NCBI GenBank assembly: GCA_045639525.1 | Contig: JAZUDI010000077.1 | Location: forward strand, 101,181 to 165,180 | DNA length: 64,000 bases | Direction: 5' to 3' | Origin: UBA1181 sp045639525 | Lineage (GTDB): Bacteria > Bacteroidota > Bacteroidia > Bacteroidales > Paludibacteraceae | Shown: in pieces, positions 1 through 9,227 of the stretch | Numbering within the stretch: position 1 is the first letter of the stretch | Layout of the letters: each line of letters opens with the position of its first letter | Translations under genes and position numbers: made by a program | The notes under the pieces: generated by a model | Seen by the model: the letters and a program-made list of their open reading frames with translations, nothing else | What the model was told of the DNA's origin: nothing | Database searches by the model: none

Positions 1-1
1 G

Positions 2-874
2 GGTAACGAGACCTCCGAAGTGAAGTCTTATGGCCATGATGAGGAGATCGATACCTTTGGCGAAGGAAAGGACGAAAGCGAAAGAACATGGCAAAATGTG
101 ATCCAAAAGGCCATGATTTGCGGCTACATCACCAAAGACATCGAGAACTATGGCATCTTGAAGGTCACCAACGAAGGTAAGGCCTTTATGAAGAAGCCAA
201 AATCATTTGAGATCGTTAGCGAAGATGAAGACGAGGAGGAAGAGGTAGATATACAATTGAAGGGTGGCGCATCTTGCGTGGCCGATCCTGCCCTATTCTC
301 CATGTTGAAGGATTTAAGGAAGAACCTCTCCAAAAAATTGGAGTTACCGCCATTCGTCATCTTCCAAGACCCATCATTGGAGGCGATGGCCACTACCTAC
401 CCTATCACCATCGATGAATTGCAAAACATTCCAGGTGTAGGCGCAGGAAAGGCGAAACGATTTGGCGAAGAGTTCGTGAAGTTGATCAAGAAACACGTTA
501 CAGAGAACGAGATTGAGCGTCCAGAGGATTTGCGCGTACGTTCTGTAGCGAATAAATCTAAATTGAAGGTCTCCATCATCCAAGCCATCGATAGAAAGAT
601 CGCTTTGGACGACATCGCGGAATCAAAGGGTCTTGACTTCGACGAATTGTTGGATGAAATCGAGGCAATCGTAAATTCAGGAACAAAGATCAACATCGAT
701 TACTTCTTGGTTCAAATCATGGATGATGACCGTATCGAGGATGCCTTTGAATATTTCAAGGAGGCTGAATCAGACGACATCAACGATGCGCTCAAGGAAT
801 TAGGAGAGAATGATTACACAGAGGAGGAGATCCGACTTATCAGAATCAAGTTCATCTCTGAAATGGGTAACTAA
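2..874 (+). CDS. recQ: ATP-dependent DNA helicase RecQ, C-terminal part (5' end outside window)
   Basis: The reading frame is open from base 2, so the gene starts upstream of the window; the GTG at 20 is internal. The visible 290 or so residues are the back of a RecQ helicase: the end of the winged-helix RQC domain (first 60 residues), an acidic linker, then an HRDC domain starting near DPALFSMLKDLRK with the typical PPFVIFQDPSLEAMA stretch, followed by an IPGVGAGKA helix-hairpin-helix-like motif and an acidic tail. RecQ unwinds DNA 3' to 5' in recombination and fork repair; RQC and HRDC bind DNA structures. The helicase motor itself is not visible. A hairpin terminator follows the stop. Confidence 0.9.
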   Translation, partial: GNETSEVKSYGHDEEIDTFGEGKDESERTWQNVIQKAMICGYITKDIENYGILKVTNEGKAFMKKPKSFEIVSEDEDEEEEVDIQLKGGASCVADPALFSMLKDLRKNLSKKLELPPFVIFQDPSLEAMATTYPITIDELQNIPGVGAGKAKRFGEEFVKLIKKHVTENEIERPEDLRVRSVANKSKLKVSIIQAIDRKIALDDIAESKGLDFDELLDEIEAIVNSGTKINIDYFLVQIMDDDRIEDAFEYFKEAESDDINDALKELGENDYTEEEIRLIRIKFISEMGN

Positions 875-894
875 TACAATTCAAACAACCTATA

Positions 895-929
895 GGAAAG
901 GCTTTCTGCAAACACGGAAAGCCTTTTTT
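895..929 (+). terminator. Rho-independent terminator of recQ
   Basis: Stem AAAGGCTTTC (897-906) pairs with GGAAAGCCTTT (916-926) across a short loop, followed by six T residues. It lies 20 bases after the recQ stop. Confidence 0.85.
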
Positions 930-968
930 AATGATTACCTAGATTAATTACTTTTAAAACCCAAGTAT

Positions 969-1559
969 ATGAAGTCACTCAAATTAATCATCGCCGCAGT
1001 AATGGCGATAGCGCTTGTCGGATGCAATTCCATAACAGGACTAAAGAATTTCGCGGATTGTAAGTTTCAGTTCAATAGCGTTTCTAATGTTAGATTGGCC
1101 GACATAGACCTTACCAACAAAAAAACGTATAGTAACTTTAAACTGACAGACCTTGCCACCCTAGGCGTGGCCTACGCAAAGAAAGAGTTGATGCTCGATA
1201 TGAACGTAAACATGGTGGTGAACAACCCCAATGAACAAGCCGCACAATTGGATGGCATGGACTTTATCCTTTGGATAGATGACGAGAAGATGTTGGATGG
1301 AACCATGAATCAGAAAGTGAAGATAGCGGCAGGCGAAGATGCGTTAGTTTCACTCCCTATCTCGATGAACCTATACGAGTCCATCAAGGACAAAAAGATT
1401 AATGCCATAGCTGAATTCGCAATGGGATTGGCTACCAACAAAGCAGACAATAGCCGTGTAAAGGTATCTATCAAGCCCTTTTTCACCATCATGGATAAGA
1501 CCATCAAATTCCCTTCCTATATAACGATTGGAGGGGACGAGATCATGCCAAAGAAATAG
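969..1559 (+). CDS. LEA type 2-like lipoprotein
   Basis: A 196-residue lipoprotein. The N-terminus is a type II signal with lipobox LVGC, Cys19 being the lipidated residue. The remainder resembles the LEA type 2/WHy fold seen in Bacteroidota lipoproteins: a NV-rich beta segment (LDMNVNMVVNNPN) followed by alternating beta strands and a PFFTIMDKTIKFP end. Its role is unknown; it probably sits in the outer membrane facing the periplasm. It is monocistronic, with terminators on both sides. The LEA assignment is from pattern only and moderately sure; the lipoprotein call is firm. Confidence 0.7.
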   Translation: MKSLKLIIAAVMAIALVGCNSITGLKNFADCKFQFNSVSNVRLADIDLTNKKTYSNFKLTDLATLGVAYAKKELMLDMNVNMVVNNPNEQAAQLDGMDFILWIDDEKMLDGTMNQKVKIAAGEDALVSLPISMNLYESIKDKKINAIAEFAMGLATNKADNSRVKVSIKPFFTIMDKTIKFPSYITIGGDEIMPKK

Positions 1560-1581
1560 TGGGATAGATTCAACAAACCCC

Positions 1582-1612
1582 AAAAGCTGGTCATCATTGG
1601 CCAGCTTTTTTT
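1582..1612. terminator. Terminator between convergent genes
   Basis: AAAAGCTGG (1582-1590) pairs with CCAGCTTTT (1601-1609), with a T tract to 1612. It ends the upstream lipoprotein gene on the + strand; the stop codon of the converging nuclease gene (1594-1596) lies in its loop. Confidence 0.8.
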
Positions 1613-2256
1613 GACTCTATTTTATTCGCCGCTTCAATATCATCGATCAAACCTTGAATCTTCATCTGTTTGATTTCACTACTTGAGTAGCCCCTTTTCC
1701 GCAACTTCTTCTCAATCCAAGGTTCAACTGGATGAGGATCCGCCCACAAACCCTTCTTAGCGCTCCTTGCCTCCTCTTCCAGGCGATCAAACTCAATCTC
1801 CTTATCATAATGGGTGTAATGCCACGCATAACCCGCTTTGACCATTTCATGGCTCACCTCGGTTCCATCCTCCAAATAGGTCAGCCCCAACAAACGGCCA
1901 AAAGAATCCTTCTGCGTCAGCACCAATTTCACACGCTTCCGTCCGATAAGCGAATCCAAGAATTGCCTCGCCCTTCGGCTATAGTCCTGCCCCTTTTCAG
2001 GCGCATCGATGGCAGCCATTCTTACCCTTTGGGCTTCACGTCCCGCACCATCAATCAGTAAATCGTAGGTATCGCCGTCGCATACACGTTTCACAATGCC
2101 ATAATAGGTATTCTCCTCCGTTTGCACTTCCGCGATAGAAGAAGGGGTAGATGATTCATTACCTGCTCCATTGCCCCTCTTTTTACATGAAAGGAACAGA
2201 GGAACCGCAAGCAAGAGAATGAACAATAATCGTGTGACTCGATCAATCCTTCGCAT
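1594..2256 (-). CDS. Thermonuclease (SNase-like) lipoprotein
   Basis: A 220-residue protein with a lipoprotein signal (lipobox LFLSC, Cys24) and one staphylococcal-nuclease domain (about residues 50-175). Visible SNase motifs: VCDGDTYDL, VRMAAIDAPEKGQ (the Arg/Asp/Glu catalytic and calcium-binding stretch), DSFGRLLGL (second catalytic Arg) and GYAWHY, ending in KKGLWADPHPVEPW. The family cleaves DNA or RNA using Ca2+. As a lipoprotein it probably acts at the cell envelope, for example in nucleic-acid scavenging (inference). The start overlaps the end of the upstream gene by 14 bases, so the two are probably co-transcribed and translationally coupled. Confidence 0.85.
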   Translation of the reverse strand: MRRIDRVTRLLFILLLAVPLFLSCKKRGNGAGNESSTPSSIAEVQTEENTYYGIVKRVCDGDTYDLLIDGAGREAQRVRMAAIDAPEKGQDYSRRARQFLDSLIGRKRVKLVLTQKDSFGRLLGLTYLEDGTEVSHEMVKAGYAWHYTHYDKEIEFDRLEEEARSAKKGLWADPHPVEPWIEKKLRKRGYSSSEIKQMKIQGLIDDIEAANKIESKKAGQ

Positions 2257-2782
2257 ATTGAATCATCAGCGATTTGTTTTTTGTGATTAATATTTTCAAA
2301 GTAGCATCTTTCACACTGTACTGCGTCATATATTCACACTGTCCATTGACCACCTCATTGAGTTTCTCATAATCGGATCCAGGCTCCTGATCTCCCACAA
2401 ATTCCTCGCGTACCGATTCAGGTTCACCAAACTCCGCCGTCAACTTGCCCACCTGGTCCATATAGTAACGATAGAGGGAATCCCACGAGTCAAATCTATA
2501 GGCATAAAGAATCTCCACACAAGAGACGCTACGACCTTTTTGAGATGACAGACGGACAAGAGAATTCCTCAAATCCTCATCCCCTGATTTGAAAACCATA
2601 TAAATGCCACCATTCGATGGTTTTTCTATATCTCTCACGACAGCACCCGCACGTTTCAAAGTATTGGTGCAACTATACATGGAACCGCCAATTTGGATAT
2701 CACGCAAGAAAGAGAGCTCCTGCGCATGGACGGAAATAGTAAAAAAAAGCAACGACGCAAGTGTAATAATCGCCTTGTTCAT
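2243..2782 (-). CDS. Small secreted protein of unknown function
   Basis: A 179-residue protein with a clear signal peptide (hydrophobic residues 5-17, cleavage probably after VHAQ). The mature part is mixed alpha/beta without a family I recognise; it has four cysteines, including one in SMYSCTNTL and one in SVSCVEI. It overlaps the nuclease gene by 14 bases, so it is probably the first gene of a two-gene operon and may work with the nuclease at the envelope; that link is inferred from position only. Confidence 0.7.
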   Translation of the reverse strand: MNKAIITLASLLFFTISVHAQELSFLRDIQIGGSMYSCTNTLKRAGAVVRDIEKPSNGGIYMVFKSGDEDLRNSLVRLSSQKGRSVSCVEILYAYRFDSWDSLYRYYMDQVGKLTAEFGEPESVREEFVGDQEPGSDYEKLNEVVNGQCEYMTQYSVKDATLKILITKNKSLMIQYAKD

Positions 2783-2897
2783 ACCTAAAATAGCTTAGTT
2801 CTAAGACAAAGGTACAAAAAAGGTTTGAGACATAGATAATCCCACACAATTCCTTTATATTTTCAAATGCAAATAATTTTTATTGAAATAACTCAAA

Positions 2898-3260
2898 CTA
2901 CTTTAAGCGTCCGCCGACCAGGAAGCCTAACCACGAGAAAAAAAGGCAGACCAATAGTGTCGCTAAGATATACATCATTGCAGTTTGATACTTTCCCGCT
3001 TGAATCAATTGAAGTGACTGGGAGGAGAAGGTCGAATAGGTGGTGAATCCACCGCAAAAACCAACAGTGAGGAGAAGTAGTGTCGTCTCTTTCGAGACCA
3101 AAGCGGCGAAAAGGGTGATCAGAAAAGATCCAACACCATTGACGCACAATGTGGAGAATGGACCGAAGAGCGAAAGATAACCGCCCAATAACGTTACGCC
3201 ATAGCGCATCATACTGCCCAATGCACCTCCCAATCCCACTATAAAGAAATTCTTCAACAT
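2898..3260 (-). CDS. crcB: CrcB/Fluc fluoride channel
   Basis: A 120-residue, four-helix membrane protein of normal family length. The signature is clear: GGALGSMMRYGV at residues 11-22, CVNGVGSF in helix 2, and GFCGGFTTYSTFS in helix 3, which carries the Phe and Thr/Ser residues that line the fluoride path. It forms an antiparallel dimer that exports fluoride. The leader shows no convincing fluoride riboswitch. It stands alone between the T9SS locus and the nuclease pair. Confidence 0.93.
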   Translation of the reverse strand: MLKNFFIVGLGGALGSMMRYGVTLLGGYLSLFGPFSTLCVNGVGSFLITLFAALVSKETTLLLLTVGFCGGFTTYSTFSSQSLQLIQAGKYQTAMMYILATLLVCLFFSWLGFLVGGRLK

Positions 3261-3337
3261 ATACTTCCCTTTTTTCTACGCGAAGATACAAAAAAGTGGA
3301 TGAACCATAACCGCCCACAAAGGAGAACTCTTTAAAA

Positions 3338-4321
3338 TCACCAATAGGTGGCAGGACAAGGATATTTATCTTTCTTACTGATGATGTAAATTAAATCAAG
3401 TTCATGCGACCATGAACCATTGTGCTTCTTTGAGGTAAAGAGATCGAACACATAGAAGACCTGCAGTCCCTTGAAATGGACACCCGCCATAAAACCTACC
3501 ACATTCACCTTGGTGGTCAGGGTATTCTTGTCGCTCACACCGAAAATTATCGGATCCCACGCCACACCGACACCTAAGTTAGCCATCTGGAATTCATCCT
3601 GCTTTTGATAGGATCCGTTGATGAAAAGGTAGTTGTCGGAGAGGGCCGATCTGCCCCATAAGCCATTTTTATTCTGCAAATCCTTCAAATAATTGACATG
3701 GAAAACAAGTTTGCGATGGAGCGTGTTCTCCTTCAGATCATTGAATCCATTATTCGGTTCCGCAATATGGTACAGGGCTGCGCCCAAGGTTAATTTATTC
3801 TCTATGTTAAAGGAGGCGCCGACTGAGACGTCGAAGAAGGTGCGTGTGTCATTCTCGAAATCCTCCATGGTCTCCAATGTCGGACGCTTCGAGTTATCAT
3901 CGTACTGGTCGCCATACTTTATTTTATCCCAAACCAAACGATTGAGGAAAAAACTTCCCTGGACACCCAAGCGGATGGTCATGCCCTCCTTCAAAAGCAA
4001 TCGTTGCGCATAGACGAAATCGAACTCATTTTGGTTGAACACACCGCCCGCCATATTATCGAAGGAATAGGCGAAACCGACGTTGCACGCCTGTTGGTGG
4101 AAACTCATATCAAAGGATGAGCGGATCGTATGGTAACGGTTTCCCAGCGCCATCCATTGTTGTCTATAATTCAATCCCAAACGAATATCCTTCGCGTTAC
4201 CCGCCAAAGAGGGGTTCAAACTGAAAGGTGTCAGGTTATGGTTGACGAACGAGTAATCCTGCGCGGATACCATTCCACATAAACCAAGCATTAGTATGAA
4301 TAATAATTTCCTCATTGCCAT
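3338..4321 (-). CDS. PorP/SprF family type IX secretion outer-membrane protein
   Basis: A 327-residue outer-membrane beta-barrel. It has a signal peptide (cleavage near VSAQ), the family opening NHNLTPFSLNPSLAGN, repeated amphipathic strands, and the characteristic C-terminal KKDKYPCPATYW. PorP/SprF-like proteins anchor or guide T9SS cargo bearing type B C-terminal domains; SprF for SprB in Flavobacterium is the classic case. Here it lies 19 bases downstream of exactly such a cargo gene, so it is probably that protein's dedicated partner. Confidence 0.9.
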   Translation of the reverse strand: MAMRKLLFILMLGLCGMVSAQDYSFVNHNLTPFSLNPSLAGNAKDIRLGLNYRQQWMALGNRYHTIRSSFDMSFHQQACNVGFAYSFDNMAGGVFNQNEFDFVYAQRLLLKEGMTIRLGVQGSFFLNRLVWDKIKYGDQYDDNSKRPTLETMEDFENDTRTFFDVSVGASFNIENKLTLGAALYHIAEPNNGFNDLKENTLHRKLVFHVNYLKDLQNKNGLWGRSALSDNYLFINGSYQKQDEFQMANLGVGVAWDPIIFGVSDKNTLTTKVNVVGFMAGVHFKGLQVFYVFDLFTSKKHNGSWSHELDLIYIISKKDKYPCPATYW

Positions 4322-4340
4322 TGTTCCTAAGTGTCTGTTT

Positions 4341-7300
4341 TTATCTGATGAGGGATATGAATCCCTTTCTTTCTCCCTTCTTTTCTATGCCCATATAGTG
4401 GCTTTCATATTCACAATACCAACCGTAAACGCCCTGTGGACAAGGTGCGCCATCCAGGATACCATCCCACTCGTCGGTAATGGCGTGGCCTTCGAAGACA
4501 ATCTCTCCCAAACGGTTATAGATGATATATTTGAAACTATCCATATAATCTCCACCATAGAACTTGAACGTATCGTTCTTGTCGTCGCCATTCGGCGTAA
4601 AGCCCTCTGGTGCCCAAAAGTCGATCCAAGTATAGATCGGCGCACGTCCTGTATATTCACATCCATACTGATCCACCGCACGCACCTTTACCAAGAAGGA
4701 GTCGGCATCATTAGGTTGATAGAAATGTGAGGTGTTGACACCGGTCAAGTCACGGCTATTGTCACCCGTCTCCCAATACCACTTCGCATTCTTCGGGAAT
4801 ACGCCAGAGAAACGTACATTGGAACTACCCTCCTCTATGAAATCAGGAGAAACGGAGAACTCAATCTCATGACGAGGAATCAGATCAACCTCAATCTTCG
4901 CATATCCTGTGCATCCAAAGGCATCTTTACCCTCAACGGTAACAAGTGTCGGGCCTTCGATAGTAGCCGCCAAATCAGAGGTATATCCATTCATCTCCAC
5001 ACTTGCGGAGTATGGTTCACTCGACCATTTGTATAGCTCCGCACCCTTAGCGGTCAAATGGATGGTGTCTGGCAATCCTGGACAACCAGTCTGGTGTCCC
5101 TTCTCGATATTGATCAACGGAGCAGGGCGAACACTGACCACTTTGCTTGCGGATGAGACGCACCCATTTTCATTGGTTCCCGTCACCTTAAACTCCGTCG
5201 TGGATCCCATGGTATAGGAGATATGGTCCGTCTCATCATTGGTGTTCCATCTGTATGTTTTCGCACCCGAGGCGTACAAATTAAACGCTTCACCTTTGCA
5301 GACCGCCGTATCTCCCGAAATGGAGATGGTCGGCAAGGAGAGCACGATAATATCAATATCGATGGAGGCCGGACAATTCGCCACATTGCTACCCGTCATA
5401 CGGATCAATGTATTATTTTCCGGCTTAATCTCAATGGAAGAGCCATTGTACTCCTTCACGCCATCGGTCCAAGTATAGTTCAACGCACCATTTCCCTTCA
5501 GTGTGGTCTTTTCGCCGTAGCATACCTGCGTATTTCCTTCAAACGAGAGTACAGGCGGTTCTGTCAAGAATACCTCATGGGTAGCCGTCGATTTACATCC
5601 ATATTGATTCTCCGCAGTCACGGTGAATACTTGATCTTGTATGATTTGAGGCGTAATGGTGGATCCGAGGATGCCATTGCTCCAAGAGAAACTTGCCGTC
5701 TCTCCATTGGCGTCAGCCGCCTCAATCGTAACGATGGATTCGCGGCAGGCCTTGTTATCTCCCTTGGTGAAGACCATCGGATTAGGATTTACCTTCACAG
5801 GTACCTCCACCATCACCTCACAACCCTTGGCTGAATATCCATAAAGGGTATAATTGGTGGAATTGTTCGGATAGATGGCAATGGTGTCACTCGTCAAGCC
5901 ATTACTCCAACGATATGAGTCGGCACCATGACCGATCAATGAGGCACTATCCCCCGCACAGACTCCCGTCACACCTGATCCCGACACCCATAGGGCCGGA
6001 ACAGGCAACACACTGACAGGGATGATCAAAGAGGATGAACAGCCATTGACATATCCCTTTACCTTTAACTCCATATCATTCTCCAACACCTTGCTGAAAA
6101 CGGAGGTTCCCGATCCATCCTGCCACTCATAAGTATGTGCGCCGGATGCGGTAATGGTGAGAATATGGCCCGAACATACCGCCGTATCACCCTCATAGGT
6201 CAACACCGGCAAATCCTTCTTCTTAATGGTCCATGTCGCATAGGCCTCACACTGATTATCATCCACACAACGAACCGTCAAGGTATCATCCGCCGTCACC
6301 CTAACGGAGACTTTCGGTCCGAAGGCGTTATTGCTCCAATAATATTGGGAAGCACCTGAGGCCACTATTTTCGCCTCCGCGCCATCACACACCTCCTTAT
6401 CACCCGACAACTCTATCATTGGAGGCTCATTCACACGGACAATAATGGATCCCGTACCCGTACATCCACCATTTTTAGAGGTTCCGATAACCGAATATTC
6501 CGATTCGGTATAAGGATTCACCTTAATACGCTCTTCCTGCTCCGACGAACTCCACACATACGAGTCAGCACCTCTTGCCACAAGTTCCGTGGTGTCACCC
6601 TGGCAAATCACATCCTTTCCTTCGATCCAAACATTGGGAACATCCAACAACTTCACCGAATATTCCGCACGGCTTTCGCAATTGTTGGAGATACCCTTCA
6701 CCCAATAAACAGTATCCTGTGTTGGCACACGGGTGATGGTCGTCTGTCCCTCCGTACCATCGTACCATGTCACGTTGGTACCGACGCCTGTCACCGTAAG
6801 TTTCGTGCTAGCACCTTCACAAATGACGGAATCACCCGTAATTTTGATATCTGGAAGAGGCGTCACCTTCACCTTAATCTCTTGAGGTCGCGACTTACAC
6901 TTCTTTGCATCGACGCAATGAACGGAATAGACCGTGGTCTCGTCTGGATAGACGGTGCGCTCTTTTCCATCAAAGACATCTCCCCAGATATAGGTCACCT
7001 CCCCATTGTAGGACTTGGCGTCAGCCACCAAATTGGAGGCGTCGCCTTTACAAATTACCACATCGCCCGATACGCTCACTTCCGGCAATTGGTTCACCCT
7101 GATCACCTTAGAGACGGTCGTCGAACAGCCCTCTTTATTGGTGACCGTCACCCGATATTCCGTCTCATCCTTCAACGGGCTCACCTTTACTTGCGGGGTC
7201 ATCGCACCAACGCTCCAAGCATAGGTGGCCACCTCGTCCGGTTTGGAATAGACAGAAGCCAACAAGGTAGCCGTATCATTCAAGCAGACCTCCTCGTCGC

Positions 7301-8933
7301 CTAAAATAGCGACGGACGGGCTCTCCTTGACAAATATTTCAAAGGTCGCGTCATAGCCGCAAGAGAATTCGTCCTTTGCGGTGACGGTATATTTCTTATA
7401 GCCATCCACCTTCACACGAATTGCTGGAGTCGTGGCTCCGTTACTCCATTCATAGGTGCTTCCTGAGGCCGCACCGATGGCACGCAAATCCACAGAGTCA
7501 CCAAAACAAACCTCCGACTTGGAATCGATGGAGAGTGTGGGGAAATAACGGACATTAATCGGTTTGGAGAAATTTTGCGTACATCCGTTAGCCGTATGAA
7601 TCGACATCGTGACATCGTGTTTGCCATAGGTCATAAAGCGCGCCTTGGGATCTTCTCCCGGATTGAGGATCTCTTCGTTCTCCTCACCAAAGTCCCAACT
7701 CACCTTATCTACCCTATCTCCTACTATATCACACTTCACATCCTTGAAAGTGACCATTCCGCCACAATCATTTTCGTAATCAAAATCCAGGGAGGCACCC
7801 ATCTTCTTGAGTTGGGTTTCCAAATTAATTTTTGCGCAACCCTTCCTCATCTCATCGGTCATCGTACAGATGATCTTGACATTGGGATCCTTCTCCTCGT
7901 TCGGCACAATGGCTACGGAAGGATCATTTGGATCCACCTCTACCGGTTTATCATCGGAACGCTTCCATTCGTAAGAGAATCCCTTAGGGGCCATGATACG
8001 GGCATCTTCGCCAATACAATCCTTTACCTTCAACTCCAACTTCTTGGTCTCCGCCCAGAAATAGGCATAGGCTTTATGGTTTCCAGGGCCCAACTCTCCG
8101 ACAGGCTCCCCATTCACCAAATTCACCTTCAAGCAATCGTGGACATCCAACTGGATCACCACCTCACAACCCAACAATTTCGGATCTGACAGGTCAAAGT
8201 TACCATAGGTCCATGGGCAATAAGCATACTCCGTCACCTTATTTCCCGCTACAGAACGGGCGCAGTTTCCAGGTAAATCCTTCACCAAAAGAAGGTTATC
8301 GGCATTATCACCCTCCGCATTGACCACCACCTCACCGCAAGGGAGAATACGCTTCTCCTTTCCATCCGCATCATAGACCTTCACCGACATACTAAAAGTC
8401 GGCAACTGGCTTCCACAAGTATGGACCGAGGTCTGCGTAGTGGTCTGTTTCAACAAGTCCGGACAGTGGAGAACCGCCGCATAGCGATAGGTAAGCAACG
8501 AGGTGTTTTCCGTGATTTTAAAACGATACTCCAAACGTTCGGCCATAGCGGCATCTTTTCGTTGTCCCACGCCTCCCGAATGTTTCTCGGCGTTTGAGTT
8601 GGCTTGAGTTCCACAATCTCCGATACGGACAGGCATGATACCATCAGGATTGGTCTTAAAATCCCAACAACTGACAGTCGGATCATTGCTATCCACGCTA
8701 CCGTTGACCAAACGGATCTGGTTCGTCGTGTTCACAACATTCCAATCATCATAATGGTAGGTGGTATCGCTACCGTTCACCTCAGCGTAGATACCGCCCA
8801 ACGAGAGTTTCCAATTCTCGAAGTTACCATTTTCAAAACTGAGGTTTGGTGTATCGATATTCGTCTCTTGAGCATAAATATGCATAGGAATACCCAATGA
8901 CATCAATGCCAACAAATTGTGTTTCACGCTCAT
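4341..8933 (-). CDS. Giant Ig-like repeat adhesin with type B T9SS C-terminal domain
   Basis: About 1530 residues using the ATG at 8933; 17 codons upstream are also open, but the signal peptide MSVKHNLLALMSLGIPMHIYA begins here. After a roughly 350-residue N-terminal domain comes a PKD-like domain (VSWDFGEENEEI with MTYGKHDVTM), then about 12 tandem SprB-like Ig repeats of 75-80 residues, each opening like VCxGDxxxLxAxG and carrying YxWSNG. The C-terminus is the gliding-motility-associated type B sorting domain (FTPNGDDKNDTFKF, IYNRLGEIVFE, WDG, CPQGVYGWYCEY). This predicts export through the T9SS to the surface, with an adhesin or motility-like role. The PorP/SprF partner follows at 19 bases. 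Confidence 0.9.
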   Translation of the reverse strand: MSVKHNLLALMSLGIPMHIYAQETNIDTPNLSFENGNFENWKLSLGGIYAEVNGSDTTYHYDDWNVVNTTNQIRLVNGSVDSNDPTVSCWDFKTNPDGIMPVRIGDCGTQANSNAEKHSGGVGQRKDAAMAERLEYRFKITENTSLLTYRYAAVLHCPDLLKQTTTQTSVHTCGSQLPTFSMSVKVYDADGKEKRILPCGEVVVNAEGDNADNLLLVKDLPGNCARSVAGNKVTEYAYCPWTYGNFDLSDPKLLGCEVVIQLDVHDCLKVNLVNGEPVGELGPGNHKAYAYFWAETKKLELKVKDCIGEDARIMAPKGFSYEWKRSDDKPVEVDPNDPSVAIVPNEEKDPNVKIICTMTDEMRKGCAKINLETQLKKMGASLDFDYENDCGGMVTFKDVKCDIVGDRVDKVSWDFGEENEEILNPGEDPKARFMTYGKHDVTMSIHTANGCTQNFSKPINVRYFPTLSIDSKSEVCFGDSVDLRAIGAASGSTYEWSNGATTPAIRVKVDGYKKYTVTAKDEFSCGYDATFEIFVKESPSVAILGDEEVCLNDTATLLASVYSKPDEVATYAWSVGAMTPQVKVSPLKDETEYRVTVTNKEGCSTTVSKVIRVNQLPEVSVSGDVVICKGDASNLVADAKSYNGEVTYIWGDVFDGKERTVYPDETTVYSVHCVDAKKCKSRPQEIKVKVTPLPDIKITGDSVICEGASTKLTVTGVGTNVTWYDGTEGQTTITRVPTQDTVYWVKGISNNCESRAEYSVKLLDVPNVWIEGKDVICQGDTTELVARGADSYVWSSSEQEERIKVNPYTESEYSVIGTSKNGGCTGTGSIIVRVNEPPMIELSGDKEVCDGAEAKIVASGASQYYWSNNAFGPKVSVRVTADDTLTVRCVDDNQCEAYATWTIKKKDLPVLTYEGDTAVCSGHILTITASGAHTYEWQDGSGTSVFSKVLENDMELKVKGYVNGCSSSLIIPVSVLPVPALWVSGSGVTGVCAGDSASLIGHGADSYRWSNGLTSDTIAIYPNNSTNYTLYGYSAKGCEVMVEVPVKVNPNPMVFTKGDNKACRESIVTIEAADANGETASFSWSNGILGSTITPQIIQDQVFTVTAENQYGCKSTATHEVFLTEPPVLSFEGNTQVCYGEKTTLKGNGALNYTWTDGVKEYNGSSIEIKPENNTLIRMTGSNVANCPASIDIDIIVLSLPTISISGDTAVCKGEAFNLYASGAKTYRWNTNDETDHISYTMGSTTEFKVTGTNENGCVSSASKVVSVRPAPLINIEKGHQTGCPGLPDTIHLTAKGAELYKWSSEPYSASVEMNGYTSDLAATIEGPTLVTVEGKDAFGCTGYAKIEVDLIPRHEIEFSVSPDFIEEGSSNVRFSGVFPKNAKWYWETGDNSRDLTGVNTSHFYQPNDADSFLVKVRAVDQYGCEYTGRAPIYTWIDFWAPEGFTPNGDDKNDTFKFYGGDYMDSFKYIIYNRLGEIVFEGHAITDEWDGILDGAPCPQGVYGWYCEYESHYMGIEKKGERKGFISLIR

Positions 8934-9227
8934 CTTATGGATGAACTTTAGATTTAAGCACATAATTCTAACATTTATATTCAAAAAGAAGACGAGGCTG
9001 AAGTACTAGCAATGGTCGTGTATAATGGTCCTAAAAACTACTATCGAAAACTTCTCACCCCTTAACCATAGAAAACCGAACATCAACTATCGTCATCTTC
9101 CATTTCTTCCACAAAGATGAAGATAAATTCCTTAACAACACCGATTTATTGAGATTTTTTTCTTCCTTTTCAACCAACAGACATATTCTTTCAATCAAAA
9201 CTCAGATGCGACAAGAGTCCGTCCTCA

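Noticed and set aside
3261..3335. Fluoride riboswitch before crcB
   Set aside because: The leader lacks the expected GGNGATGG...CCGCC-type core; only a loosely similar GGCGGTTATGG stretch is present.
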